53,599 bases of DNA, from the NCBI RefSeq assembly GCF_022748595.1, contig NZ_JALDSX010000025.1:1-53599 (forward strand). The letters run 5' to 3'. The DNA is from Brevibacterium sp. ZH18 (GTDB taxonomy: Bacteria; Actinomycetota; Actinomycetes; Actinomycetales; Brevibacteriaceae). Within the stretch, counting starts at the first letter, position 1; each line of letters begins with the position of its first letter. Below the pieces are notes generated by a model. It did not search any database and was not told the DNA's origin. It worked only from the letters and a program-made list of their open reading frames with translations. A program made the translations under genes and the position numbers. Positions 32,875 through 40,596 of the stretch are shown piece after piece.

Positions 32875-35732
32875 GACTGCACGCCTTCCATTTCGCTGCG
32901 TCCGGCCGCGTACGCTTCCACGCCGCCGTTCTCATTGTCGGTTCCACCCTCGCCGTCGGGCGTCGCCTCATCGAGGTCGAGGTGGAAGTAGTTCGTGTTC
33001 GGGGCCAGGACCCCGGTGACGTCGCCGGTGGGCAGGCCCAGCACGATCGTGGTGCCCGCCTCCTGCAGTTCGGGGATGAGTTCGAACAACTCCCGACCGC
33101 TGCTTGCAGACAGTGCTTCGGCTCCGTCGATGATGAGCAGGTCCGGCGCCGAGGCGCGCAGACGTGAGAGATCGCGTGCCCGCGGTGGGGTGCCCGTTCC
33201 ACCCTCATCGAGGTCGAAGTACGGGACCTGGCGACGGACCTTGCCAGCGTGCTCGGGCAGAACCATCTGTCCGACCTTCATCTCGCCGGCAGTCAGTCCC
33301 ACACGTCCCGAGAGCGCCAGGAGCAGGGCCTTACGGGCCCGTCCGCTGGCGACAAGAATCTGTCCGGGCAGCAGGGAGATGTCGACCTGGGCGAATCCGC
33401 GACGGCCAGAGCTCACTGCGATGCCGCGACCGTAGACGCGGTAGTCCGAGTCCGGTTCCGGCCAGTCGCGCAGAGCCACCTCGTGGGCCAGCCCTTCACC
33501 TTCGACGTCAAGTTTGGGCAGGATCCGGTCCAGCCACTTCGGCAGCCACCAGGCCTTGTCCCCGAGCAGCTGCATGACGGCGGGCACCAGGGACATGCGC
33601 ACGAGGAAAGCGTCGACGAAGATGCCGGAGGCCAGCGCCAGTGCGATGGACTTGATGATCGGTTCGCCGGCGGGGACGAACGCCGCGAACACGGCGAACA
33701 TGATGATCGCCGCCGCAGACACGACACGCGCCGAGGACGCGAAGCCGGCCTTGATCGCATCTCGGGCAGTGGCACCATGCACATAGGCCTCGCGCATTCC
33801 GGACACGAGGAACACCTCGTAATCCATGGCCAGGCCGAACAGGATGCCCATCAGGATGATCGGGAGGAAGCTGATCACCGGCCCTGTCGAGTCGATCCCG
33901 AGAGGTCCCGCGAACAGTCCGTCGTGGAAGACGAGGACGACGGTTCCGAACGATGCGAACACCGACAGCAGGAACCCGCCAGTGGCCTTGATCGGCACGG
34001 CGATCGAACGGAAGACCATCATCAGCAGAATGATCGAGAATCCGACGACGAAGATGCCGAACGGCAGCAGCGCCTTGCCGAGCTGATCTGACACGTCGAT
34101 CTGGATCGCTGTGGCACCGGTGACAGCGGTGTCGAAACCGTCGTCGTGTTCGATCTGGGAACTGAGGTCGCGGAGGCGGTCGACGGTGTCGAGCGTCGCG
34201 GGGTCCTCGGAGCTCGTGGTCGGGATGATCTGGAACAGCGCCGTCGTCGCGTCCCGGTTCGGGGTGGCGAGAACGACCTGGTCGACGCCCTTGACGTCTT
34301 CGATCTCGTCCTTGATCTTGTCGACATCGCTAAGAGGGTCATCCGAGGTCACGATCTCGCTGGTCATGACCAGCGGACCGTTGAAGCCGGGACCGAAGTG
34401 CTTGTCGATGAGGTCGTAGGTGACTCGAGCGGGGGTGCCCTCCTCCTGGCTGCCAGCGGTCGGCAGGGACAGCTGCAGATGTGAGGCTGGGATCGCGAAC
34501 AGGGCGAGACCGCCGACGATGACGACGATGGTCAGCAGCGGAATCTTCGTCACGAACTTGAGCCAGCCGGCGAAGAACTTGTTCATGACCGTCAGCGGGT
34601 AGGGCTCGCCGGCTTCGGCACGGGCTTCGTCGGCAATCGACTCGTGGGAGGTGTCTTCGCCTGCTCGCTTCTGCGCACTGGCGAAGGCCTTGCGGTAACG
34701 CTTGGTCGGCTTGGGCGTGATCTTGCCTTTGGCCAGTCCCAGCAGGGCCGGAACCAGTGTCAGGGAGATCATCACGGCGATGGCGACGGCCCCCGAGGCG
34801 CCGATGCCCATGATGGTGAGGAATGGAATGCCGGCCAGGGACAGTCCCAGCAGAGCGATCATCACGGTCATGCCGGCGAAGACGACGGCCGAGCCGGCGG
34901 TGGCTACAGCTCGGCCCGTGGCCTCGATGGGTTCGTGGCCCTCAGCCAACATCGCCCGGGCCCTGGACACGATGAAGAGGGCGTAGTCGATCCCGACCGC
35001 CAGGCCCAACATCAGCGCCAACATGATCGAGGAGGAGTTGACGGCACCGAACGCAGTGGACCCGACGACCAGGAGGACGGAGATGCCGACACCGAGGAGC
35101 GCTGTCAGAAGAGGCATTCCAGCCGCGCGGAACGAGCCGAGGGTCAGCAGCAAAACGATGAAGGCGATGACCACACCGACGCCCTCGACCCAGGAGATCG
35201 AGACACCGGTGATCTGGAACAGCTGGCCTCCACCCTCCACCTGGGAACCGTCGGGCAGAGAGTCGCGCAGCGGCTGGAGGGCGTCGAGGAGCTGATCCGG
35301 AGCGGCTTCGCCGACCTCCTGCTGCGTCCCGCCGTATTGGACGGAGATCATCGCAGCCGACTTGTCCTTGCTGATCGACCCGTCGACCATGTCGTCAAAG
35401 GGCGAGGTCACCGCATCGACGTGAGGGAGGTCTTCGAGTTCTGTGACTTCCTTCTCGATCTCGTTCTTATACTTCGAGTCCTCGACGTCGTCACCGTCAG
35501 CGGCCACGACGATGACAGAGGCAGAGACGCCGGATGCCTCCGGGAAGGTCGACTTCATCGAGTCGAGAGCGACCTGCGCCTCAGACCCGGGCAGTGTGAA
35601 GTCATCGTCGAAGTCCTTCGCGAATGCCGCGACGCCTGCGGCGACGAGTCCGAAGATCACCAGCCACAGTGCGATGAACCGGACTGGGGTGCGGAACGCA
35701 CGGCGGCCCACGGCATATAGGAAAGTTGACAC
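32871..35732 (-). CDS. MMPL/RND-family transporter with C-terminal degenerate ABC-ATPase-like domain
   Basis: Residues 1 to ~750 are an MMPL-type RND permease: LDSMKSTFPEASGVSASVIVV, then the GIDYALFIVSRARAMLAEGHEPIEATGRAVATAGSAVVFAG and DYEVFLVSGMREAYVHGATARDAIKAGFASSARVV blocks of the two repeats, with about 12 membrane segments. Such proteins export lipids or lipophilic compounds. About 165 further residues resemble an ABC nucleotide-binding domain: DISLLPGQILVASGRARKALLLALSGRVGLTAGEMKVGQ aligns with the strand-Walker A-helix region, but the glycine-lysine-serine of Walker A is gone, and LLIIDGAEALSASSG replaces LLLLDEP. The start is GTG 35732 with GAGG upstream; the longer frame crosses the operator region. 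Confidence 0.88.
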   Translation of the reverse strand: MSTFLYAVGRRAFRTPVRFIALWLVIFGLVAAGVAAFAKDFDDDFTLPGSEAQVALDSMKSTFPEASGVSASVIVVAADGDDVEDSKYKNEIEKEVTELEDLPHVDAVTSPFDDMVDGSISKDKSAAMISVQYGGTQQEVGEAAPDQLLDALQPLRDSLPDGSQVEGGGQLFQITGVSISWVEGVGVVIAFIVLLLTLGSFRAAGMPLLTALLGVGISVLLVVGSTAFGAVNSSSIMLALMLGLAVGIDYALFIVSRARAMLAEGHEPIEATGRAVATAGSAVVFAGMTVMIALLGLSLAGIPFLTIMGIGASGAVAIAVMISLTLVPALLGLAKGKITPKPTKRYRKAFASAQKRAGEDTSHESIADEARAEAGEPYPLTVMNKFFAGWLKFVTKIPLLTIVVIVGGLALFAIPASHLQLSLPTAGSQEEGTPARVTYDLIDKHFGPGFNGPLVMTSEIVTSDDPLSDVDKIKDEIEDVKGVDQVVLATPNRDATTALFQIIPTTSSEDPATLDTVDRLRDLSSQIEHDDGFDTAVTGATAIQIDVSDQLGKALLPFGIFVVGFSIILLMMVFRSIAVPIKATGGFLLSVFASFGTVVLVFHDGLFAGPLGIDSTGPVISFLPIILMGILFGLAMDYEVFLVSGMREAYVHGATARDAIKAGFASSARVVSAAAIIMFAVFAAFVPAGEPIIKSIALALASGIFVDAFLVRMSLVPAVMQLLGDKAWWLPKWLDRILPKLDVEGEGLAHEVALRDWPEPDSDYRVYGRGIAVSSGRRGFAQVDISLLPGQILVASGRARKALLLALSGRVGLTAGEMKVGQMVLPEHAGKVRRQVPYFDLDEGGTGTPPRARDLSRLRASAPDLLIIDGAEALSASSGRELFELIPELQEAGTTIVLGLPTGDVTGVLAPNTNYFHLDLDEATPDGEGGTDNENGGVEAYAAGRSEMEGVQS

Positions 35733-35742
35733 GAAAACCTCG

Positions 35743-35773
35743 ATACAAAAGTGTATTGGATACAGTATTGTAT
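35743..35773. promoter_or_regulatory. Two tandem ATACA-N4-TGTAT palindromes, candidate TetR operators
   Basis: Perfect 14-bp palindromes occupy 35743-35756 (ATACAAAAGTGTAT) and 35760-35773 (ATACAGTATTGTAT), with centres 17 bp apart, in the promoter shared by the MMPL-YhgE operon and the divergent tetR gene. A TACAAT hexamer on the minus strand next to them is a possible -10 for the operon, which would place repression directly over the promoter. Confidence 0.8.
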
Positions 35774-35935
35774 TGTTGTTGAATCGTTGCCTCCCGTGCA
35801 ACTTCATCTCGCCTTTCGTGAAGATTCTCATGGGACGCTCAGACTCAAAGACACACAGGCAGGCCCTCGCGGCCGACGGCATCACCCACCACACCCCGAC
35901 ACATCGAACCGGACACCGACCACGACGAAGAGCAG

Positions 35936-36634
35936 ATGAACACGGACAACCTCAGTGCCCGCAGGAAACAGACCCGGTCCACGCTTGCGGAAGCCGGTAT
36001 CTCCGTGTTCGCCGTCAAAGGCATCGCCGGGGCCTCGATCGAGGAGATCTGCGAAGCCGGCGGGCTGACCCGGGGCGCGTTCTACTCGAACTTCTCCAGC
36101 CGCGATGAACTGGTTCTGGCAGCGATCGAGGTGCGCACCTCGGAGACTCTCGACCGTCTCGATCTCACGATCCAGCGCTGGAAGGACCGGTTGGACTCGG
36201 AAGTCGTCGAGGACATCGAAGACCTGCTCACGACCTTCGTCCAGGAGACCTTCAACGAGGAGCGCCAGACCGCGGCGCGCGTCATCGCCGAGCAGGAGAT
36301 CGAGCTCTACTGCCTGCGGGTGCCTCAGCTCTATGCGCGGTACCAGGAGTTGAATTCCTATCAGCTCGAGCGGCTGAGCGCACTGGTGGCGACTGCTCTC
36401 GACATCATCGGGGCGACGACGAAGATCCCCACCGAAAGCCTGCTCACCGTCCTCATCTCGGTCTATCAGCAGACTGCACTGCAGGCTTTGGCCGGAATGC
36501 AGCTGCAGGATCCCATCGACATCGATCCGGGCCTCATCGTCCAGGTCCTGCTCCAACTGCTCGAGTTCCCACAGTGCCCCGACGACCCCGAGGCCGGCGA
36601 ACACGACGGCTCGTCCGGAGCCGGGCGCGCCTGA
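35936..36634 (+). CDS. TetR-family transcriptional regulator
   Basis: A 232-residue regulator. The N-terminal HTH (~residues 10-58) reads RKQTRSTLAEAGISVFAVKGIAGASIEEICEAGGLTRGAFYSNFSSRDELVLAAI, a close match to the family pattern, and a helical ligand domain follows. It is divergent from the MMPL/YhgE operon and most likely represses it, relieved by a lipophilic ligand. The paired palindromes in the 203-bp promoter region are the likely binding sites. The tail (EAGEHDGSSGAGRA) is disordered. Confidence 0.93.
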   Translation: MNTDNLSARRKQTRSTLAEAGISVFAVKGIAGASIEEICEAGGLTRGAFYSNFSSRDELVLAAIEVRTSETLDRLDLTIQRWKDRLDSEVVEDIEDLLTTFVQETFNEERQTAARVIAEQEIELYCLRVPQLYARYQELNSYQLERLSALVATALDIIGATTKIPTESLLTVLISVYQQTALQALAGMQLQDPIDIDPGLIVQVLLQLLEFPQCPDDPEAGEHDGSSGAGRA

Positions 36635-36698
36635 CCCGGGCACTTTCCCCTCGACGGCCTGTTCCATGGCTGGGGTGAGCGTGCACTGAGGCACTAAG

Positions 36699-37733
36699 GT
36701 GGATGGGGTGAATGAACTTCAGCGCGAATACACCGCTTTCATCAACAACATGGACGTCCGCCTCGGCGCGTTCGTCCTCGCTGATCTGCCCGAGACCTTC
36801 GAGAAGGAAGACGGCACCGAGGTGCCCTTCCCGAAGGACTTCGGCGCGAAGTCCCTGCCGATGCTCGAGCTCTTCGTGCTCTCGCGTCTGGCCTCGCCCG
36901 ACGAGGCGCTGGCCGTGGAGAACCGACGCTTCGTCGAGGGCCTCATCCGCTACCTCGGCGAGACTTATCTGCGGGCGATCGGCGGGGTCTGGGACCACGA
37001 CGAGGAGAACGGCAACGGCATGCCCTTCATCCGCCCCGACACCGAGGAGGGGCCGGCTCAGGGCGAACCGATCCCGCTCGTGGCGATCGTCCTGACCGCC
37101 GTCGACCAGCGCAGCGCCGAAGTCTTCTCGAGAGTCCTCGACAGGGCCCGAGAGAAGCTCGGCGGCACTGGCGAGCCCAAACGTCAGTGCACTGGACTCT
37201 CGCTGGGAATGCTCAACGCAGAGAACTCGAGTCGGGAAGAGGTCGATTTCCTGTCGCGCTTCACCGGCACCGTAGAGCCGGGCATCGCCGGATGGACGCA
37301 GGAGCAGGCCGATCCGTCATCGTGGACGTTCGACCGCGACAGTCTTGCACGCCTGGGACGGCAGCTCGCGGCGCGGTATGACTCCCGCGACGAAATGACG
37401 AGCGAGGAGGAGACTCCGTTCGTGGGCGGAGCGATGCGCTTCATCGGCGAGACGATCCGCCGCATCGGCCTCGGCCAGTGGCGCTACGGCACCAACCTCG
37501 AACATGATGACCCACGCAGCGGACAGCCCTTCATCCGCTTCGTCGTCGGCGACCAGAACCTCGACCTCGTTCCCTGGCGTCTGGCGCAGACCGCACTTGA
37601 GGACTCAGACTCGATCGCCTCGGCGCTCGACGCCGTCGTCGAGATGCGTCAGCAGGAAGCCGCCGAGGCCGGCATCGACAACGACGAAGACGGGGAAACT
37701 GAGCACGGCAAGGTGGACGCCGACGACAGCTGA
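36699..37733 (+). CDS. Unknown protein with internal duplication
   Basis: I do not recognise this 344-residue soluble protein. It contains two related blocks of about 60 residues: one at ~85-115 with RRFVEGLIRYLGETYLRAIGGVW, then NGMPFIRPD; and one at ~245-280 with TPFVGGAMRFIGETIRRIGLGQWRYG, then GQPFIRFV. Each is followed by an acidic/hydrophobic segment that begins with a Pro (IPLVAIV, LVPWRLA). So it arose by duplication of a small domain with a conserved G-E-T and a G-x-W/x-P-F-I-R core. GTG 36699 or GTG 36708 could be the start. It converges on the C45 peptidase gene with one base between stops, and no terminator is visible. Confidence 0.7.
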   Translation: MDGVNELQREYTAFINNMDVRLGAFVLADLPETFEKEDGTEVPFPKDFGAKSLPMLELFVLSRLASPDEALAVENRRFVEGLIRYLGETYLRAIGGVWDHDEENGNGMPFIRPDTEEGPAQGEPIPLVAIVLTAVDQRSAEVFSRVLDRAREKLGGTGEPKRQCTGLSLGMLNAENSSREEVDFLSRFTGTVEPGIAGWTQEQADPSSWTFDRDSLARLGRQLAARYDSRDEMTSEEETPFVGGAMRFIGETIRRIGLGQWRYGTNLEHDDPRSGQPFIRFVVGDQNLDLVPWRLAQTALEDSDSIASALDAVVEMRQQEAAEAGIDNDEDGETEHGKVDADDS

Positions 37734-37734
37734 G

Positions 37735-38919
37735 TCAGAGCTGGTAGCGCCGGTTGCCACGAAGTCCATGCGCCGGTGATCCCGGCGCGAGATCGATCCG
37801 CTTGCGTTCGGGATCGATCTGCACGGTGACCAGCGTCGCTGACCTGTCGCCGTAGGCCGCACCAGGTTCGGGAATGCAGCACACGGGTGCCTCCTCCGGG
37901 GCAGTGGTCAGCAGATCGACGAGATCCGCAGTCGTCTCGTGCACTCCGGCGGATTCTCCGGCAGCCACCGTCTCGGCGAACTTCGACTCTGCCACCGCCT
38001 CGGCGACCTTCGACTCGAGGTGGGCATAGCGGGCCTGCGAGGTCGACGTCTGGTTGAGCTCGAGTGCTCCCGGGAGGAGTTCCGGGTGCAGGAAATGATT
38101 CGTGTGGATGAGGAATCCGGCGCGCGATCCCACAGACTCGCCCGCCGCCTCGGCGCCGGAACCGGAGTCGCCTGCACGACGTTCGCGCTTCTGCGAATTC
38201 GCGATCTCGACCTGCACCGCCTCCTCGGCGGTGACGACAGTGATGATCGACGATGACGAGGTCTCGGCCGAGTGGATGATCGTGAGCGCCTCGGTCATGG
38301 TGGTCGCCTTCGAGAGCACGCGCTCGAGGATCATGTGGATGGGCACTCCCCCGGGGCCGTCGCCGTCGTGCTTGAGGATGTTGAGCAGAACTCCGACGCC
38401 GGCTTCGTTGAGACCGATCTTGCCGAGCATTCCGTACTCGGCGATGCCAACGTGCCGAAGCTGGCCCGGCACGGCACCGACGTCGTTGATGTGCCACAAG
38501 GTGGAGAAGTCGGCCGCCCAGTCCCAGTTCTGCGCCGCGATCGACGACCCGGACCGGGTCAGACTCAGCGTCGAGCACTCGGTCGGGGCGGCAGGCGCCT
38601 GCGTCATGATCTCGGTGCGCGCGATGACCTCCATCAGGTCTGCGACGGGGATCTGCGCTCCTTCGGCCACGGCGACGATCTCCTCAGCCGCACCCGGCGC
38701 CCAGTCCTGCAGACGCACGAAGCTTGCGTCGGCAGCGGAACGGACATCCGCCTCGGCGATGGACAGGTGAGCGAAGTAGCGCCGGTATCCGGCGATCGCG
38801 GACTCGATCCCCGTCCGCAGCTGACGACCGCGCTGCTTCCCGCGCCCGATATGGTCGGACGCCCTGACTGTGAACACTTCGGGCCTGACATCGGCTGCGG
38901 GGACGAACTCTGCACTCAC
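37735..38919 (-). CDS. C45 family autoproteolytic acyltransferase/hydrolase
   Basis: This 394-residue protein is of the acyl-CoA:6-aminopenicillanate acyltransferase (peptidase C45) family, an N-terminal-nucleophile fold that cleaves itself before a cysteine. The nucleophile is Cys115 in PTECSTLSL; GSSIAAQNWDWAADF and the KIGLNEAGVGVLLNIL block are typical. Family members hydrolyse or transfer amide-linked acyl groups; the substrate is unknown here. No signal peptide is visible. GTG 38919 has a GAGGAG site; the frame continues far upstream but only as a reading-frame accident. A Ser/Glu/Ala-rich stretch near residues 255-275 is an insertion. Confidence 0.85.
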   Translation of the reverse strand: MSAEFVPAADVRPEVFTVRASDHIGRGKQRGRQLRTGIESAIAGYRRYFAHLSIAEADVRSAADASFVRLQDWAPGAAEEIVAVAEGAQIPVADLMEVIARTEIMTQAPAAPTECSTLSLTRSGSSIAAQNWDWAADFSTLWHINDVGAVPGQLRHVGIAEYGMLGKIGLNEAGVGVLLNILKHDGDGPGGVPIHMILERVLSKATTMTEALTIIHSAETSSSSIITVVTAEEAVQVEIANSQKRERRAGDSGSGAEAAGESVGSRAGFLIHTNHFLHPELLPGALELNQTSTSQARYAHLESKVAEAVAESKFAETVAAGESAGVHETTADLVDLLTTAPEEAPVCCIPEPGAAYGDRSATLVTVQIDPERKRIDLAPGSPAHGLRGNRRYQL

Positions 38920-39134
38920 TTGCGACTCCTCTTCGAATCGACGCTGTGGATCAGCGCCTCGGACCACCAGCCTGTTGCCGTCTGCACTGCAGCACACGGC
39001 GGAGGGTCCTCCACGGCTACCTCTATCATCGCATTCGGCTGCGGGCGAGGTCGGGAGCGCCCACATCTCGAACGCCTGGTCGAGCCGACTGGGCGCCAGT
39101 GGGCGCCAGCGGGCGCCGACTGCGTGCGCGAACC

Positions 39135-40220
39135 TCAGTCCTTGAGGACGAGAGGTCCGATGCCCAGGTCGATGTCGAGGTAATGCATGTGCGCCGCGGT
39201 CTCGGCCAGGGCGGCGAACAAGTTGAAGTTGTGCAGCGACTCGAACCCACGCGACCAGTGCAGACCTTGGGCAACCGAGTAGACGCTGTGGTCGTCGGTC
39301 GCCTCCATCCGCTCCCTGATCTCGTTGAGACGCTGATGGTGGTGGTCGATGAGCTCCTGCTTGCGGTCGTGGAGTCCCTGGAAGCGGAATCCGTGGGCGG
39401 GCAGTACCGACATCTCGGCGTCGAGGGTCCCGATCTTGTCCAGGGACTTCAGATAGTCGCCGAGGCTGTGCGTGATCGCACCACTGTCGAGCCCGATGTT
39501 CGGAGTGATCGTCGGAAGCACATGGTCGCCCGAGAAGAGGAGCTGATCCTCGTCGCGGACGAAAACCGAGTGGCCGTAGGTGTGGCCCGGCGTCCACAGT
39601 GCGCTCAGAGCCCCGGTCTCGAGCGGGAGCGCGGAGCCGTCTTCGAGGACGTGGATGGTGTCGGGGATCGAGCTCATCTGCAGCGCGAACTCGTCAGCGT
39701 CGGAACCGCCGCCGCGCTTGCCAGCCTTCTTATTCAGCTGGAGACTTTCGACTTCCGCCCACCGGTCTTCTGGCACACCATAGGCACGAGCGATGTTGAG
39801 GTTCGGATCGAGACCGGTTCCCATGTCGACAGTCTGCGAATAGAAGCGCTTGAGTGAGCGCAGATCTTCGCCGTGCATGGCAATCCAGATGTCGGGGTTC
39901 TTCTTCAGCAGCGCAGGGACCAAGCCGATGTGGTCCCGATGGTAGTGCGTGATCGCGATCCCGTGGATGTTGGCAACGGCGAACCCCAGGGACTCCAGCG
40001 CCGAGGTGAGCGCCAGGTACTGGTCCTTACCGTCCCAACCGGGATCGATGAGGATGACCCCAGAGCCATCGGCGACGGCGTAGCAGTAGGTGTAGACCAG
40101 CGGATTGTTCGGGATCGGAACGGGGATCGCCCACACACCTTCGGCGACGTTCTCCACGTCGGGCAGGATCCGTTCCTTCCACGCGTGCGACTGCTGTGGG
40201 CTGAGTGTTTCGATCGCCAT
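39135..40220 (-). CDS. MBL-fold metallo-hydrolase
   Basis: A 361-residue metallo-beta-lactamase-fold enzyme with the metal motif THYHRDHIG (His92, His94, Asp96, His97), WTPGHTYGHS and LFSGDHVLP, completing a two-metal site. Its C-terminal ~90 residues (HHHQRLNEIRERM, HWSRGF) resemble the LACTB2-like extension common to this family. Likely hydrolyses a thioester, lactone or phosphodiester. It starts 376 bp from the divergent amino acid permease and may share regulation with it. The 38920-39134 gap downstream shows no gene. Confidence 0.88.
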   Translation of the reverse strand: MAIETLSPQQSHAWKERILPDVENVAEGVWAIPVPIPNNPLVYTYCYAVADGSGVILIDPGWDGKDQYLALTSALESLGFAVANIHGIAITHYHRDHIGLVPALLKKNPDIWIAMHGEDLRSLKRFYSQTVDMGTGLDPNLNIARAYGVPEDRWAEVESLQLNKKAGKRGGGSDADEFALQMSSIPDTIHVLEDGSALPLETGALSALWTPGHTYGHSVFVRDEDQLLFSGDHVLPTITPNIGLDSGAITHSLGDYLKSLDKIGTLDAEMSVLPAHGFRFQGLHDRKQELIDHHHQRLNEIRERMEATDDHSVYSVAQGLHWSRGFESLHNFNLFAALAETAAHMHYLDIDLGIGPLVLKD

Positions 40221-40596
40221 TGCTGCCTGATGCCTCTCGTCGGTCGTAATTGTCCTTTAGAGGTAACTTACTCCTTCAGCTCCGGTTACTGAAAGATCAT
40301 TCGATTTGGCGGACCGATGGAGCCGAAAGCGCTGGGGCGAGCACCAGCACCGCAAGCAGTGCCGCGAGCGCCACCAGGGCAAGCACCGTTGTACGCAATG
40401 AGCAGAGATCGCCACTGAAATCGTTGCGAATCCGGATTACTGCATGACGTTTTCATATCAAATCGCTACTGGGGTTTCGTATTCAGTTGATGAAGGACTA
40501 GCATTTATGACGCAGATCACTTCTGCGCCTGTGCGCCTGCGCACGCTCGGGTGCAATCACCACCGCACACGGCAAGACTCATCGGAGAGGATTGAT
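40221..40596. other. Divergent intergenic region, MBL hydrolase/permease
   Basis: No established gene is present. The outer parts are AT-rich and probably hold both promoters. A short inverted repeat GTAAC/GTTAC occurs near 40263-40288. The middle part (40340-40400) is GC-rich and contains the small hydrophobic frame listed separately. GGAGAGG at 40584-40590 is the ribosome site of the permease. Confidence 0.4.
40297..40398 (-). CDS. Possible 33-residue membrane peptide
   Basis: A short minus-strand frame beginning TTG (or a GTG four codons later) encodes MRTTVLALVALAALLAVL, continues VLAPALSAPSVRQIE and stops at 40297. It forms one strong hydrophobic helix with a basic start and lies in a GC-rich island within an otherwise AT-rich gap, which is typical of coding DNA here. 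There is no clear ribosome site, so the call is weak. Confidence 0.2.
   Translation of the reverse strand: MRTTVLALVALAALLAVLVLAPALSAPSVRQIE

Noticed and set aside
31396..32991. A 531-codon plus-strand frame opposite the YhgE/Pip gene
   Set aside because: It is a mirror of the repeated DGA/LSDG units; no start site or domain, and the minus strand has both membrane regions and the family motif.
34644..35720. A plus-strand frame opposite the MMPL gene
   Set aside because: His/Gln/Asp/Arg-rich translation typical of the antisense of a membrane protein gene.
38920..39597. Extension of the C45 peptidase frame upstream to 39597
   Set aside because: It would overlap the MBL hydrolase gene and adds Arg/Pro-rich sequence; GTG 38919 has a good ribosome site and gives the normal family length.
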